Source of the DNA: Rhodospirillales bacterium
GTDB lineage: Bacteria; Pseudomonadota; Alphaproteobacteria; Rhodospirillales; UBA2165
Reading direction: 5' to 3'
Assembly: GCA_012960465.1 (NCBI GenBank)
Contig: DUBF01000160.1
Span: 1 to 64,000, forward strand
DNA: 64,000 bases
The notes under the pieces were generated by a model. That model was not told where the DNA came from. It was given only the letters and a program-made list of their open reading frames with translations, and made no database searches. The position numbers were made by a program, and so were the translations under genes. Positions 40,293-49,095 of this stretch are shown in pieces. Within the stretch, counting starts at the first letter, position 1. Each line of letters begins with the position of its first letter.

Positions 40293-41537
40293 TCATTCGC
40301 CTGCTACCCACGATATTTTGCTTTGTATCAGCTCAATATTCATATCACTAACGGCATATTGCTTTGCAAGCTCTGGCCAATTGGACAGGCTAGATTTTGT
40401 GGTCTCAATAATCTCAAGTGCACGATCTTTTTTGATTTTCGCTTCATCTGCCAATTTTAACAGATGTTTTGTATCAGGGTTTTTGCCTTCGCCCATCACA
40501 AGCGTGCTTTGTTCACCGCGGGGGCCAGATGAGAATGTGAGGTCATAGGCAGGAGAGAGTTTCCACCTTCCTTGGCTATCCATTAAATAGCTGAAGTTTT
40601 TAGAATGATCGTCGCGGTTGTGAGCAAGAACGTTAAAAACAGCCAGTTGATAAAGTTTTTCAACCTCGCGCACATCACGGGTCAGAATACCAGTGAGCGC
40701 AATCAAATCTTCATAATCCAATGAGGGTGTGCGAAAATCTGAATGCAATAATCCGCAAGCCGTGTGCATGTGGTATCGTTTATCACCATCACGGTCAAAC
40801 CGCTTAATCGCAAAATATCCTGCGCCACGCTTGGCTTCGAAAAAGTGAACATCGGGCATCGCAATGCCTGCATCTTTTGCCATCAGGGCATATACATATT
40901 CAATGGCACCGGCATCTAGCCCATCTTGGCTATTTGGGAATTTGACCATCCATGGCGCATAGCCTGAGGGCAAATCATGGACGCCATGAATAATATGCTC
41001 CCGTTTATCGTCTACACCAATAAGCGCTTTTGGTCGTGCACCCGCCGAAGATCCGTTCAAAGCGATCAGCTCAGCCAATACGTCATCCGATGTTCCGTCC
41101 AAAACCTCTTGTGCCTGCGTTGCAAGGTTATCAAGGTTTATATCGCCTTGTGTATCTTCTGCGCTGTGGTCAGGTTCAAATACAAGAGCACCAAGAGCAT
41201 TTGATCCCACATGCGCCAAGCGATCCAAAGGTTTAATATCTGAGGGTAATATTCCTTGTGATCTTATAAAACGATCAAACAATAGCCTTCCCCAGCCGTC
41301 AGGCAAACTGTCGTTAAACACACCCGGCAAACCTTCAAAAAGGTCATAATCAAAGCTTTGTAAACCTGGTTGTAACGGCAAGCGCAGCGGTGATATTTCT
41401 ATTCCACTTTTTATAAAAGCACTATTATATTCAAAATAAATCTTGTGCTCACGTACCGCCAATCTGCCTACATCTTGTACACTTTCGCCAAAATTTATAC
41501 CTACTCTTACTTCCGATACGGATAGATAATTTTTCAT
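40293..41537 (-). CDS. hipA: HipA-family toxin kinase
   Basis: 414 residues. The N-terminal subdomain (FEGLPGVFNDSLPDGWG) and the kinase core with SSAGARPK (163-170, the P-loop-like motif with the autophosphorylated Ser), HNRDDHSKN (306-314, catalytic loop) and YDLTFSSG (metal-binding) are all present, so the kinase looks active. HipA toxins phosphorylate aminoacyl-tRNA synthetases. Overlaps hipB by 4 bases. Confidence 0.93.
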   Translation of the reverse strand: MKNYLSVSEVRVGINFGESVQDVGRLAVREHKIYFEYNSAFIKSGIEISPLRLPLQPGLQSFDYDLFEGLPGVFNDSLPDGWGRLLFDRFIRSQGILPSDIKPLDRLAHVGSNALGALVFEPDHSAEDTQGDINLDNLATQAQEVLDGTSDDVLAELIALNGSSAGARPKALIGVDDKREHIIHGVHDLPSGYAPWMVKFPNSQDGLDAGAIEYVYALMAKDAGIAMPDVHFFEAKRGAGYFAIKRFDRDGDKRYHMHTACGLLHSDFRTPSLDYEDLIALTGILTRDVREVEKLYQLAVFNVLAHNRDDHSKNFSYLMDSQGRWKLSPAYDLTFSSGPRGEQSTLVMGEGKNPDTKHLLKLADEAKIKKDRALEIIETTKSSLSNWPELAKQYAVSDMNIELIQSKISWVAGE

Positions 41538-41842
41538 TTACGCTTTCCTCTTTTGCGTATTGGAACGCTATCTGATTCCAGCACCTCGTCGATAGATGAA
41601 AAACTCTCTTCTTTGATTTGTGTGGCTTTAAGAATATCTTCCAATCCACCAAGCACCATTTGAAGCTTAAGAAATGATTCCAGGGATAGAGTGCCCGTGC
41701 GTTCGAACTTGCGGAGAGTGGGCAATGCGACACCAGAGCGCTCAGCAAGGCCTTCCTGCGTCAATTCCATTTGTAAACGTCGCGCGCGTGCTTGTTCTGC
41801 GATCCTTTTTTGTGCTTTTGCGGGCGTTATAAGTGATACCAT
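41534..41842 (-). CDS. hipB: HipB-family antitoxin and repressor
   Basis: 102 residues with an XRE helix-turn-helix (LTQEGLAERSGVALPTLRKFE, about 28-48) and a basic tail (RKRGKRK). It would neutralise HipA and repress the pair. A near-perfect palindrome lies 30 bases upstream of its start. Confidence 0.9.
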   Translation of the reverse strand: MVSLITPAKAQKRIAEQARARRLQMELTQEGLAERSGVALPTLRKFERTGTLSLESFLKLQMVLGGLEDILKATQIKEESFSSIDEVLESDSVPIRKRGKRK

Positions 41843-41872
41843 TATATCTTCAATATTATTTATTTCCTACAT

Positions 41873-41892
41873 AATGATATTATAGTATCATT
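41873..41892. promoter_or_regulatory. Candidate hipBA operator palindrome
   Basis: A 20-base near-palindrome, AATGATATTATAGTATCATT, lies between the hipB start and the next gene. Its halves differ at only one position per arm pair. Similar words (GTGATAC) recur near the hipB start. HipB proteins bind such palindromes. Confidence 0.5.
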
Positions 41893-41982
41893 AGCCAAAA
41901 ATATCAAATACAGTTTCTAATTCCGAAACCTTCAAAAAATTGATCTCGAACATTTATAAAAAGGAGGAGCTAATTAGATCAG

Positions 41983-42282
41983 CTATATACTCTGCCAAAC
42001 CCAATAAAGAACAAGACTTATGACGCCCCAAGTGAGCGTAATGAAAAATGCGATGCGGATGAATATGCCAAGAGCGCCTAAAATACCCCCAACAATGACT
42101 GCCGGAATAATAGTTGATGCAAACCGCGCCCATTTTGGCCATTCATCGGGAATAAACTCCTGAATATTATAGCCGGTAAAGAAAGCAGCCGCGATAAAGA
42201 CCCAGAAACTCCACACGCCGATTGCATGGAACTCGTATTCCTCTTCATCCATAAAATCATTGCCAACGCGTCTATATGCCAT
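41983..42282 (-). CDS. Small membrane protein beside the relaxase, unknown
   Basis: 99 residues. A charged N-terminus (DEEEYEFH) precedes three hydrophobic helices. The start follows the upstream gene's stop by 3 bases, with GAGG ahead of it. No family recognised. A decayed second copy at 39875 shows that it belongs to the transfer backbone. Confidence 0.7.
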   Translation of the reverse strand: MAYRRVGNDFMDEEEYEFHAIGVWSFWVFIAAAFFTGYNIQEFIPDEWPKWARFASTIIPAVIVGGILGALGIFIRIAFFITLTWGVISLVLYWVWQSI

Positions 42283-42285
42283 GAG

Positions 42286-42705
42286 TTAAACCTCTTCACG
42301 ATCAGATAGAGGCTTTAATTCTGACATATTACGCACAATATTTTCCATGAAGGCATCAAGCCGCGCATTGGCCTCTGCTTCTCGCGGGGCTTTATTATCC
42401 TCTGGAATAGACGGGTGATGCATGAAAAATTCATGGCTGAACTTTAAAATCAGCTCTTGCATGAAGGCCAGATCACGCGCTGTTTTCTTGCGGTGCATCG
42501 CCAAAGACGCTGAAAACTGGTTATACAGCTTTACAAGATCAGCATCACGGTCATTACGGTGTTCAGGAAACATCGCATAACGAAGCCCATCATTCACAAT
42601 CGCAGAGACATTGGGGTTATGAGAGACTTTCATCTGCTTTTCCAATGCTTCCCAAACTTCCGCATCAAAATAAACTGTCTTTTGTACCCGTTTGGCTTTG
42701 GCCAT
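42286..42705 (-). CDS. Putative ribbon-helix-helix mobilization accessory protein
   Basis: 139 residues. The N-terminus (RVQKTVYFDAEVWEALEKQMKV) has the beta-strand/helix/helix pattern of RHH DNA-binding proteins, and the C-terminal half is helical. It lies 2 bases after the relaxase stop, the usual place for a MobC/TraJ-like oriT-binding partner. The family assignment is inferred. Confidence 0.6.
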   Translation of the reverse strand: MAKAKRVQKTVYFDAEVWEALEKQMKVSHNPNVSAIVNDGLRYAMFPEHRNDRDADLVKLYNQFSASLAMHRKKTARDLAFMQELILKFSHEFFMHHPSIPEDNKAPREAEANARLDAFMENIVRNMSELKPLSDREEV

Positions 42706-42707
42706 GT

Positions 42708-44783
42708 TTATAGCTCCATTTCATTATCATCATCACGCCCGCGTGAGGATTGTTGTTCTTGCTGTTTTTGCTGTTCAGCAGCGCGCATTTCGAATAGTCC
42801 GCGCTCGATTTCACTAAACTGAACCTTTTGCCCTTTTTCAAGATCGGGGGCTTTATCAATCCGCGCCATCTGCAACTCTTTTCCGCGCATCGCAACCGCC
42901 CATTTGCCTGTCTCAAGCTCTGTATAGCCAAGATAGGTATATGACTGATCGGACGAGACTTTATGATCGTTGAAGGTAAGACCGGCTTTTGTGGCCAGGA
43001 ATTTACCCTCTTCATGAACTTCCATGACGCTGAGGTCGCGCATTGCTGATTTCTTCATGCCAAAGTCGCCGTTAGACTGGATCATCGCGAGCTTATGATC
43101 AACGAGCCATTCCTGACGTTTTTGAAGTGCTAATTCCAATGATTGATCGGTGATACTGCGATCTCCCTTGCTTCTCTTATATAGCTCTTTATCCAGCCAG
43201 GTTTTCTTTTTCGCATCCGCCATATCTTCCGGTGCATGGGATGAGAGAATATCAAGCTTTGGATAGAACCGCTTTTTCTCGCGCGCATTAATTTTGGCAG
43301 AGATTTCTTTGCCCTTTTCGATCACATCATCAGGAATTTGATAACGCCCCTGCCCTAATTCTCTAGCAGCTTCATTTGCAACCAGTGTTTCAATACGTTT
43401 GATATGGGATTGTAAGTAAGGCTCTCGAACATCTTCATCAATATAAGACTGCTCGGCTGATATATAGGCGCGGTGTTTTTCAATATCATAAATACCCTCA
43501 TTCTGGGCTGCGATCAGCGCGATATTGTGATCGGCCTTACCGGTTGAATGATCAAATGGACGAACCCGCACAAGGCCGCGCTTATTTACCTCATCATAAT
43601 TAAAAGCTTCGCCAACTGGAACGTAATGTTTACCGCCTGATAGAGATTCAACAACGATGTATTTCTTGTCTGTTAGCTCATCGGCTGGCCCTTTATCCAA
43701 AACGCGCCCTTCAATGACCCGCCCCTCTCCGGCCTTCAAAGAATAGACCTCCAGATCATCCAAGCCCTCAACACGCTCATAAAGCTTTTTAATAACATCA
43801 TTGCGCGTGGCAATGCTGGCCAAGACATCTCTATACCCTTCTTTCAATGTATAAACGCCCGGAGGATTTTCGACCGCCATACCGCTTGATGCCAGATAAC
43901 GCAGACGCCCTTTCAGGACTGATTCATAATGCGCCGATTTACCGAAATTATTGTCTTTGCGGACATCGATTGTCTGATCGTCGCCAACCTGTTTTTCAAT
44001 AAAGCGGTCTAAAGAAGTGACACGCAGCGCGTCTACTTCCTTCTCCAATCCTTTTTGAATGTCTTCGATTGAGCGCTCGCCCAATAACTCGGTTGCAATC
44101 TCCTGCGCTCTTGCGCGAATACCAAAAGCGATATAATCGCGGGCCATCACCAGATCCTCACCGCGCGCATCTTTGCCCCGAATAATTACATGCGCATGAA
44201 CATCATCGGTATCATAATGAACTGCCGCCACCCATGAGAGTTTGGTCTTAAGATCACCCTCGACACGCTTCATAACTTCACAAACATAGCCTCTGAAATC
44301 TTCGATCTCATCACCCCGTTCCGGCGAGAGTATCATCCGAAAATGGTGACGATCATTTTTGCATAACTCGAAGAAATCCTGGCGCTCTAATCCCTCATTT
44401 TTAGCATCAAAAAGGATGGCTTTTTCACCATCCTCCCCTGCCCTGTTTCGGCTGATGTAATGGATGTGATGATAGAGATTCTGACCGCCTGAATTGGCAC
44501 CCGCTCCAACACCCTTAGTCTTGTTCTTCACTGGATTGATTTTCACGACCACGCGCTGCGCTGATGCCAAACCTGCAAATGAATTACCGCGCATCAATCC
44601 TGATCTTCGTTTAATCCTCGATGCGCCCGACTTCACTTCGCCATGACGATTGAGCTTTTTAAAGAACGCTTTTCTTGGGCTATCTCTGGTCACGATCAAT
44701 GGCCGGGAAACGCCATCGCTCCCCGTAAAATTCTCAGCCCTGATCCGATCTAAAAACATCAACTTCGCTTTCCAAACTCTCAT
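42708..44783 (-). CDS. Relaxase/mobilization nuclease (VirD2-like, DUF3363 family)
   Basis: 691 residues. The N-terminal relaxase domain has a conserved Tyr-containing strand (NLYHHIHYIS, about 102-111) and the three-His metal motif H-Y-D-T-D-D-V-H-A-H (189-198). The C-terminal half matches DUF3363 relaxases of alphaproteobacteria. It nicks oriT and pilots the strand through VirD4. The first ATG is used; ATG at codon 9 is also possible. The final 60 residues are Gln/Arg-rich. Confidence 0.9.
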   Translation of the reverse strand: MRVWKAKLMFLDRIRAENFTGSDGVSRPLIVTRDSPRKAFFKKLNRHGEVKSGASRIKRRSGLMRGNSFAGLASAQRVVVKINPVKNKTKGVGAGANSGGQNLYHHIHYISRNRAGEDGEKAILFDAKNEGLERQDFFELCKNDRHHFRMILSPERGDEIEDFRGYVCEVMKRVEGDLKTKLSWVAAVHYDTDDVHAHVIIRGKDARGEDLVMARDYIAFGIRARAQEIATELLGERSIEDIQKGLEKEVDALRVTSLDRFIEKQVGDDQTIDVRKDNNFGKSAHYESVLKGRLRYLASSGMAVENPPGVYTLKEGYRDVLASIATRNDVIKKLYERVEGLDDLEVYSLKAGEGRVIEGRVLDKGPADELTDKKYIVVESLSGGKHYVPVGEAFNYDEVNKRGLVRVRPFDHSTGKADHNIALIAAQNEGIYDIEKHRAYISAEQSYIDEDVREPYLQSHIKRIETLVANEAARELGQGRYQIPDDVIEKGKEISAKINAREKKRFYPKLDILSSHAPEDMADAKKKTWLDKELYKRSKGDRSITDQSLELALQKRQEWLVDHKLAMIQSNGDFGMKKSAMRDLSVMEVHEEGKFLATKAGLTFNDHKVSSDQSYTYLGYTELETGKWAVAMRGKELQMARIDKAPDLEKGQKVQFSEIERGLFEMRAAEQQKQQEQQSSRGRDDDNEMEL

Positions 44784-45066
44784 AAAATCTCAATTTTACG
44801 CCCTATTACTATACAACTTATTTAAACTTATAACAAGTATTATTAACGCGTATATTATACAATAATAACAATAAGTTCATATAAATATAATTTATATCTT
44901 TTATCTTGTATTAGTCTAATATCTAACAAACGCACTTCACTATGACATTTGAACTCTGCCCTATCCGCTTTCGCCTTAACCTGTTTGCAAGCTGTGCATT
45001 GCTGTAAATTCAAAGCACAAAAAACGCCCTCATCATTTCCGACAAGAGCGCATTTCGAACAAGAAA
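44784..45066. other. Gene-free AT-rich segment upstream of the relaxase; candidate oriT
   Basis: About 280 bases without a gene. 44800-44930 is strongly AT-rich and holds the inverted repeat ATATAAAT-ATA-ATTTATAT (44879-44897). The part from 44935 is more balanced. An origin of transfer usually lies beside the relaxase gene, and the gene orientation to the right (all leftward) fits an oriT here. No nick consensus is recognised. Confidence 0.4.
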
Positions 45067-45067
45067 A

Positions 45068-45088
45068 AGCCCCGCTAATTGCGGGGCT
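45068..45088 (-). terminator. Rho-independent terminator after the DUF736 gene
   Basis: A perfect 8-base stem (AGCCCCGC / GCGGGGCT) with a 5-base loop. Read on the minus strand it is followed by TTTTTCTTG, 9 bases beyond the DUF736 stop. Confidence 0.85.
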
Positions 45089-45096
45089 AAAGTGAG

Positions 45097-45402
45097 TTAG
45101 TTTTGGCGTGACCAGATTAAAATATACTGGTCGTCTTTTTGAACCAGATTGGCGTAAATCGGATTTGGAAATTCCGGCGCATCAATCTGAACGGAGATAT
45201 ATGGATTTTGATTATCGCTAATCTTATTCCACCCTGCCCCTGCTTCGAAGCTTCCGATTTTGGCTCTGAAATCAGGCTTATTATCATTTGCTTCCGCATC
45301 ACCGATGGGCTGTAATTTGAGATGAACATTGAGGGTCGCTGTTTTCAGTTTTCCTTCAAAACTTCCATTCTCTTGTTTTTTCATATTCGCTATAATTGAC
45401 AT
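45097..45402 (-). CDS. DUF736 family protein
   Basis: 101 residues from the ATG at 45402, which follows AGGAAAAT; the frame runs further upstream without a better start. 'IANMKKQENGSFEGKLKT' and a C-terminal 'YANLVQKDDQYILIWSR' are typical of DUF736, small proteins widespread on alphaproteobacterial plasmids. Function unknown. Here it is the gene nearest the putative oriT in the leading region. Confidence 0.85.
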   Translation of the reverse strand: MSIIANMKKQENGSFEGKLKTATLNVHLKLQPIGDAEANDNKPDFRAKIGSFEAGAGWNKISDNQNPYISVQIDAPEFPNPIYANLVQKDDQYILIWSRQN

Positions 45403-45492
45403 TGTATTTTCCTTTTCTTGATTATCACCAGAGCAACACCTTATTGCCCTTTCTGATGGCATAAAATTCACTGGCCGGCTTCGACGCGTCAC

Positions 45493-45550
45493 AGAATAAA
45501 TTTGTCACCGCGAGGAATTTGAGCGAATGCGAAAAGGGGAAATTTATTCT
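45493..45550. repeat. 11-base perfect inverted repeat
   Basis: AGAATAAATTT at 45493-45503 pairs exactly with AAATTTATTCT at 45540-45550, separated by 36 bases rich in GCGA words. It lies between DUF736 and parE in about 260 gene-free bases. It could be an operator, or part of the transfer origin. Confidence 0.5.
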
Positions 45551-45664
45551 TGAAGCATAGGCGAAGGCAGGTCAGTTAAATTGCCCAATCTTGAAAGGCA
45601 TAAGGCTGTTTGGTCGATAATTCCCAAAAAAGGAAATCGTCAGTATTATTGGAAAATGGAAAAT

Positions 45665-45973
45665 CTAGGTTTTGAGTTGAGAGGTGAAATCCATGCTGCC
45701 ATGTAATATCGCTATCAAATAAACAGTTTGGTCTTCGATACGATAAATCAGACTGTGTTCGCCAATTTTGTAAGCTCGATAGATCTGGGGAATATCGGGG
45801 CGCACATGGCCATATAATTTCGGGTTTTCTTCGAGTTTTCGTAAAGCTTCTTTCAGCATCCCTGTATAAATCCAGACCTTTTTTTCACCATAGGTCTTGA
45901 GCGTGTATCGCTGAATGGATTTGAAATCTTTTTCTGCGCGCGCAGAAAATTCGATTTGGTAGTTTTCAGACAT
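45665..45973 (-). CDS. parE: ParE/RelE-family toxin
   Basis: 102 residues with the RelE-superfamily fold pattern: IEFSARAEKDFKSIQRYT near the start, LYGHVRPDIPQIYRAYKIGEHSLIYRI in the middle and VYLIAILHGSMD near the end. ParE toxins inhibit gyrase. It overlaps its antitoxin by 8 bases. Confidence 0.88.
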   Translation of the reverse strand: MSENYQIEFSARAEKDFKSIQRYTLKTYGEKKVWIYTGMLKEALRKLEENPKLYGHVRPDIPQIYRAYKIGEHSLIYRIEDQTVYLIAILHGSMDFTSQLKT

Positions 45974-46226
45974 CTTCTTTCAAAACGTCCTCTGTCATAC
46001 TATCCAGCATCTTGGGCGAATATTTTTTGGTTCGGCCTGCTTGAATATCAGCCTCCCCTTCCACAATAGCGCTATGAATAAAAGCCATTTGTTTTGAAGG
46101 TGTTTCATTGTTCATGTGCAAGCGTAAAGCATCTTTTACCACCTCGGCATATGTGCTGTATAATCCTGAGCCAATTAAACCTTTGACGTATGATTCATAC
46201 GGATCACCTAAATCGATATTGGGCAT
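45966..46226 (-). CDS. parD: ParD-family antitoxin
   Basis: 86 residues from the ATG at 46226, placed behind GGAGGT. An RHH-type N-terminus (NIDLGDPYESYVKGLIGSG) leads to an acidic C-terminus that would bind the toxin. It is the first gene of the pair. Confidence 0.85.
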   Translation of the reverse strand: MPNIDLGDPYESYVKGLIGSGLYSTYAEVVKDALRLHMNNETPSKQMAFIHSAIVEGEADIQAGRTKKYSPKMLDSMTEDVLKEDV

Positions 46227-46275
46227 TTTTACCTCCATAAAGCAGTTTTAAAGCATAAATAACACAATTATTGTA

Positions 46276-47217
46276 TCATATCTGTATAGTTTTTCCAGTT
46301 TTTTCGAGTGTGTCCTTATAAACATCGTTCCAGTCCTGCCCTTCTAGGCATGGCCTGTGCGTTTCACACAATCCGTTAAAGCTCGATAACTCGATGGCTT
46401 CACGGATGCGCTTTTCAAACTTTTCGCCGCCTTGGTCATGGTCGGGAATAATGATAATGTGTTCCAGAGCTTCAAAATCGCAGATGAAAGCCGTAATAAT
46501 TTCTCCCTGCTCTGGCGATAACCCACCCCCTGTAGCAGCATAGACAGCTTTTTCTCTATGATATAGCGCATGATAACTTAAAGCATCTATGACGGCTTCT
46601 GCCAAAATCAGCGTATTGTCATCCTTGAAAACATAAGAGCGCCATAGTGTTTTTTCGCTTCCTCTGACAAAAAGGGCTTTATCATGGTTTTTCAATTCAA
46701 GCCCGCAAACCTGCCCGCCCTTAAAATGCGGAAATGCGGCGTTCTGATAGCGGTCTGTAAAAACGCGCCCTACAAACCGTTTATCTGTCAAAAGGGCATC
46801 TGTAAGCCCTCTACTGGCCAAATAACGATGCTTATGGACAGGTTTTAGAGATTTGAAAATTCCCCCGATACGTGCGGGGTCATATTCCTGTGGGGCAACC
46901 TCACGCACATAACTTTTTGCATCTGGCAATAAGACACCGCCGCCAATCCAGTTTTGAAGGTCGCGGCCTATTTCACCCATGCTTTTATGAGTGCGCTTTT
47001 GAGCAAAATCAATAATTGTGCCGTTGTCATCATCGTCTGTGACTGAAAAATAAACCCAAAGATTACCACGCCTTGAAATTATAACTTTATCGCTGTCTTT
47101 TCGCATGGCTATGGATGAGCGTGTGCTTTTCTTACGGTCTACCTCATAGCCTAGATGCGCGGCATACTGGGTCAGGTTTATCTCTGTTTTGAATTTTGAA
47201 TAATCAAGCTGTGTCAT
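46276..47217 (-). CDS. Toprim-domain primase-like protein (DUF3991)
   Basis: 313 residues from the ATG at 47217, behind GGGAGGGCAGG. The DUF3991 part (HKHRYLASRGLTDALL, VCGLELKN) precedes a Toprim domain with 'LILAEAVIDALSYHAL' (catalytic Glu) and 'IIIPDHDQGG' (DxD). Such proteins are plasmid primases or primase-like accessory factors. Overlaps the DUF6876 gene upstream. In the leading region it could prime synthesis on the incoming strand. Confidence 0.85.
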   Translation of the reverse strand: MTQLDYSKFKTEINLTQYAAHLGYEVDRKKSTRSSIAMRKDSDKVIISRRGNLWVYFSVTDDDDNGTIIDFAQKRTHKSMGEIGRDLQNWIGGGVLLPDAKSYVREVAPQEYDPARIGGIFKSLKPVHKHRYLASRGLTDALLTDKRFVGRVFTDRYQNAAFPHFKGGQVCGLELKNHDKALFVRGSEKTLWRSYVFKDDNTLILAEAVIDALSYHALYHREKAVYAATGGGLSPEQGEIITAFICDFEALEHIIIIPDHDQGGEKFEKRIREAIELSSFNGLCETHRPCLEGQDWNDVYKDTLEKTGKTIQI

Positions 47218-47231
47218 ATCCTGCCCTCCCC

Positions 47232-47633
47232 TTAATATTCTGTGGGGAGTAACAAGACATTGTTCACACAATAGAACTTGATGCTGGCAAGCGGAAAATC
47301 AGTGTAGAGAATGCTTTCAGAATATAGCTCGTTGTAATTGCCATCTGTGCAAATAAGCCTTGCCCCCTGCCCTTCTACATTCTTTTTCAATTCCCAACTG
47401 CAAAAATCCTCGCCTGATAGTTTTGGGACACTGGCCTGACACGCAAAAATCTTATCCAAAAGCCAATAAGCTTCGCCATGTTCTGCAACATACTGAACGC
47501 CTTCGGTATATAGATAGGTTCTAAAGGCGGGATGTCTGTACCAGACTTCTGTGCCGTAAAAATTGGACAAATCCTGCTCACGCAGCGTTTTTCGTTGATT
47601 GCCGTTAAGTGATTGCGTTTGTTGGTCTGTCAT
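47232..47633 (-). CDS. DUF6876 family protein
   Basis: 133 residues. The segment TEGVQYVAEHGEAYWLLDKIF and FYCVNNVLLLPTEY at the end are typical of DUF6876, a plasmid/phage-borne family of unknown role. The start follows AAAGGAAAAGGAG. It is the first gene downstream of structured element A. That position makes it a candidate early-expressed or anti-defence gene. Confidence 0.75.
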   Translation of the reverse strand: MTDQQTQSLNGNQRKTLREQDLSNFYGTEVWYRHPAFRTYLYTEGVQYVAEHGEAYWLLDKIFACQASVPKLSGEDFCSWELKKNVEGQGARLICTDGNYNELYSESILYTDFPLASIKFYCVNNVLLLPTEY

Positions 47634-47716
47634 AGCGAACTCCTTTTCCTTTTAAATTGCGCCTCGAAACATACTTTTTTCGAGGCGAGCAGGAATCTGC
47701 TCGCTAAGCGGGAGGA

Positions 47717-47837
47717 GATTGTCATGACCCGGCCTTGCCGGAGGGGGATCACCCGCCTTGCACAAGTCGAAGACGCGGAAAGGTGGGGATACCGGCAAGG
47801 CAGCCGAAGGTGAGCGTCAGCGAAGGTCTTGATAATC
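47717..47837 (+). promoter_or_regulatory. Structured element A (candidate single-stranded promoter)
   Basis: Stems on the + strand: P0 GATTGTCATGACC (47717-47729) with GGTCTTGATAATC (47825-47837); P1 47732-47741 with 47792-47801; P2 CCCGCCTT (47752-47759) with AAGGTGGG (47780-47787); P3 GTC-gaa-GAC (47766-47774). It is one of three copies and lies 84 bases upstream of the DUF6876 start. Wobble pairs are G-T on this strand only. Confidence 0.8.
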
Positions 47838-48048
47838 GGGCCGAAGCGGCCTCTTTAAAAACAAAAGACCGTTCCTATAAGGAATGGCCTTGCCATGAAT
47901 GCGTTAAGGATCGTTACCCTATGGGCCGAAACTCGGGCATCCGAGGTTCGGTGAACTTAGCAGCCCGAAGTGGCCTCGGCCGCTTGGGGGTGCTTAGTGA
48001 ATAGAGCCTGACCTTGGGCTTGTCAAAGCACAAGGAAACGCCCTGACC
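47838..48048. other. Gene-free segment with several hairpins
   Basis: No gene is supported. Hairpins seen: GTTCC-tataa-GGAAT near 47872, CCGAA-a-CTCGG-gcat-CCGAG-g-TTCGG (47926-47951) and CCTTG-g-GCTT-gtca-AAGC-a-CAAGG (48011-48034). They lie just beyond the 3' end of the parA partner gene and could be terminators or a structured RNA. Confidence 0.5.
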
Positions 48049-48354
48049 CTAGCGGGTCTTACGGGCATCTACCAGATCGGCTTCATCAATATCAAAACCC
48101 AAAGCCTTTAAACCGCGCATAACGATGACACCTTGAGGCTCCCTACTCTCTTTGGTCGCATCCCATAGAAGATCCCAAACATATTCAGGCATCGATAAAG
48201 AAGATTTCTTGCGCTTCTTGGTCGCATCCTTCTTTTTCTCGACTTTCAGGCTTGGATAATCCTTTGCCCCTTCTGATAAGCGTTTTTTCAGCTCGTCCGC
48301 GTTACGGTTTTCCGTGCCGACATTCGGAAGATTCTTTAAACTTGGTTTTGCCAT
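48049..48354 (-). CDS. Putative small DNA-binding partner of ParA
   Basis: 101 residues from the ATG at 48354, behind AAAGGGACT. A Lys-rich, disordered N-terminal half precedes a compact region (SSLSMPEYVWDLLWDATKESREPQGVIVMRGLKALGF) with an RHH-like strand-helix-helix pattern. It follows parA by 57 bases, the place of small centromere-binding proteins such as ParG. The role is inferred. Confidence 0.6.
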   Translation of the reverse strand: MAKPSLKNLPNVGTENRNADELKKRLSEGAKDYPSLKVEKKKDATKKRKKSSLSMPEYVWDLLWDATKESREPQGVIVMRGLKALGFDIDEADLVDARKTR

Positions 48355-48383
48355 GATAGTCCCTTTCATAAATGACTAATTAG

Positions 48384-48413
48384 AGAAGTACAGAAGTAAA
48401 GACTTCACTACTT
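48384..48413. repeat. AAGTA/TACTT repeat downstream of parA
   Basis: The bases AAGTACAGAAGTAAAGACTT followed by CACTACTTA contain three AAGTA-type words and an inverted TACTT. The same words recur upstream of parA at 49118-49375. It may be an operator or partition site for ParA and its partner. Confidence 0.4.
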
Positions 48414-49095
48414 ATGCCGCTTGTTTTTGCAGCTTGGCTTCCTCTTTCAAAACTTTATCGATTTCCTTGCCCAGATTTGTGAAGTCTTCAGCAGCAGGAC
48501 TTTTAGGTTCTGTGCGCATGACGGTAGTACCGTAGAAACGCGCCTGTTTATGGGCTTCGCGCTGTCCGATAGTCGTGCGGAAAATCTTGATATTGTTAAT
48601 CTCCTCAAACTGCTTTGCGGCGTGCTCCAGAACAATCGTACCTTTGCGTGTTTGAGACAGCAGAACACGATATTTAATATCGCGCTTGGCAAGCTTGCCT
48701 GCACTTTTAACAGCCTCGATTGTGTTGATCGCTTCATCAATATCATCTTCGGAAGGCTGCGCGGGAACGATAACCAGATCAGCAATACCGGCTGCATATA
48801 AAAGTGCCCTACTCCGAACGCCCGCAACATCTATTAAAACAATGTCATGCTCCTGCGCGGCCTGCTCGGCCGCATCAATAATCTGCTCTTCATCCTCTAA
48901 TGTCTGAAGGCTTACCCCTGCAAACGCATCATCAAGGGCTTTCTTATTGTACCATTTGGAGAGATTTTTGTTCGGGTCAGAATCGAGCATGGCGACTTTC
49001 TTGCCCTTTAAAGCCCAATAATCAGCAAGGTTGGCAACTGTATTGGTTTTGCCAGGGCCGCCTTTTGAGCTGGATATAGCGATAATATATGACAT
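48412..49095 (-). CDS. parA: ParA-family partition ATPase
   Basis: 227 residues with the deviant Walker A KGGPGKT (11-17), 'AMLDSDPNKNLSKWY' and 'IVLIDVAGV' (Walker B). The size matches small type Ib ParA proteins, which have no N-terminal HTH. Works with a centromere-binding partner in plasmid segregation; the small gene just downstream is the likely partner. Confidence 0.92.
   Translation of the reverse strand: MSYIIAISSSKGGPGKTNTVANLADYWALKGKKVAMLDSDPNKNLSKWYNKKALDDAFAGVSLQTLEDEEQIIDAAEQAAQEHDIVLIDVAGVRSRALLYAAGIADLVIVPAQPSEDDIDEAINTIEAVKSAGKLAKRDIKYRVLLSQTRKGTIVLEHAAKQFEEINNIKIFRTTIGQREAHKQARFYGTTVMRTEPKSPAAEDFTNLGKEIDKVLKEEAKLQKQAA

Noticed and set aside
47735-48004. 89-codon + strand frame
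   Set aside because: It covers element A and its hairpins; the equivalent frame is not kept in copies B and C, where covariation is structural rather than coding.
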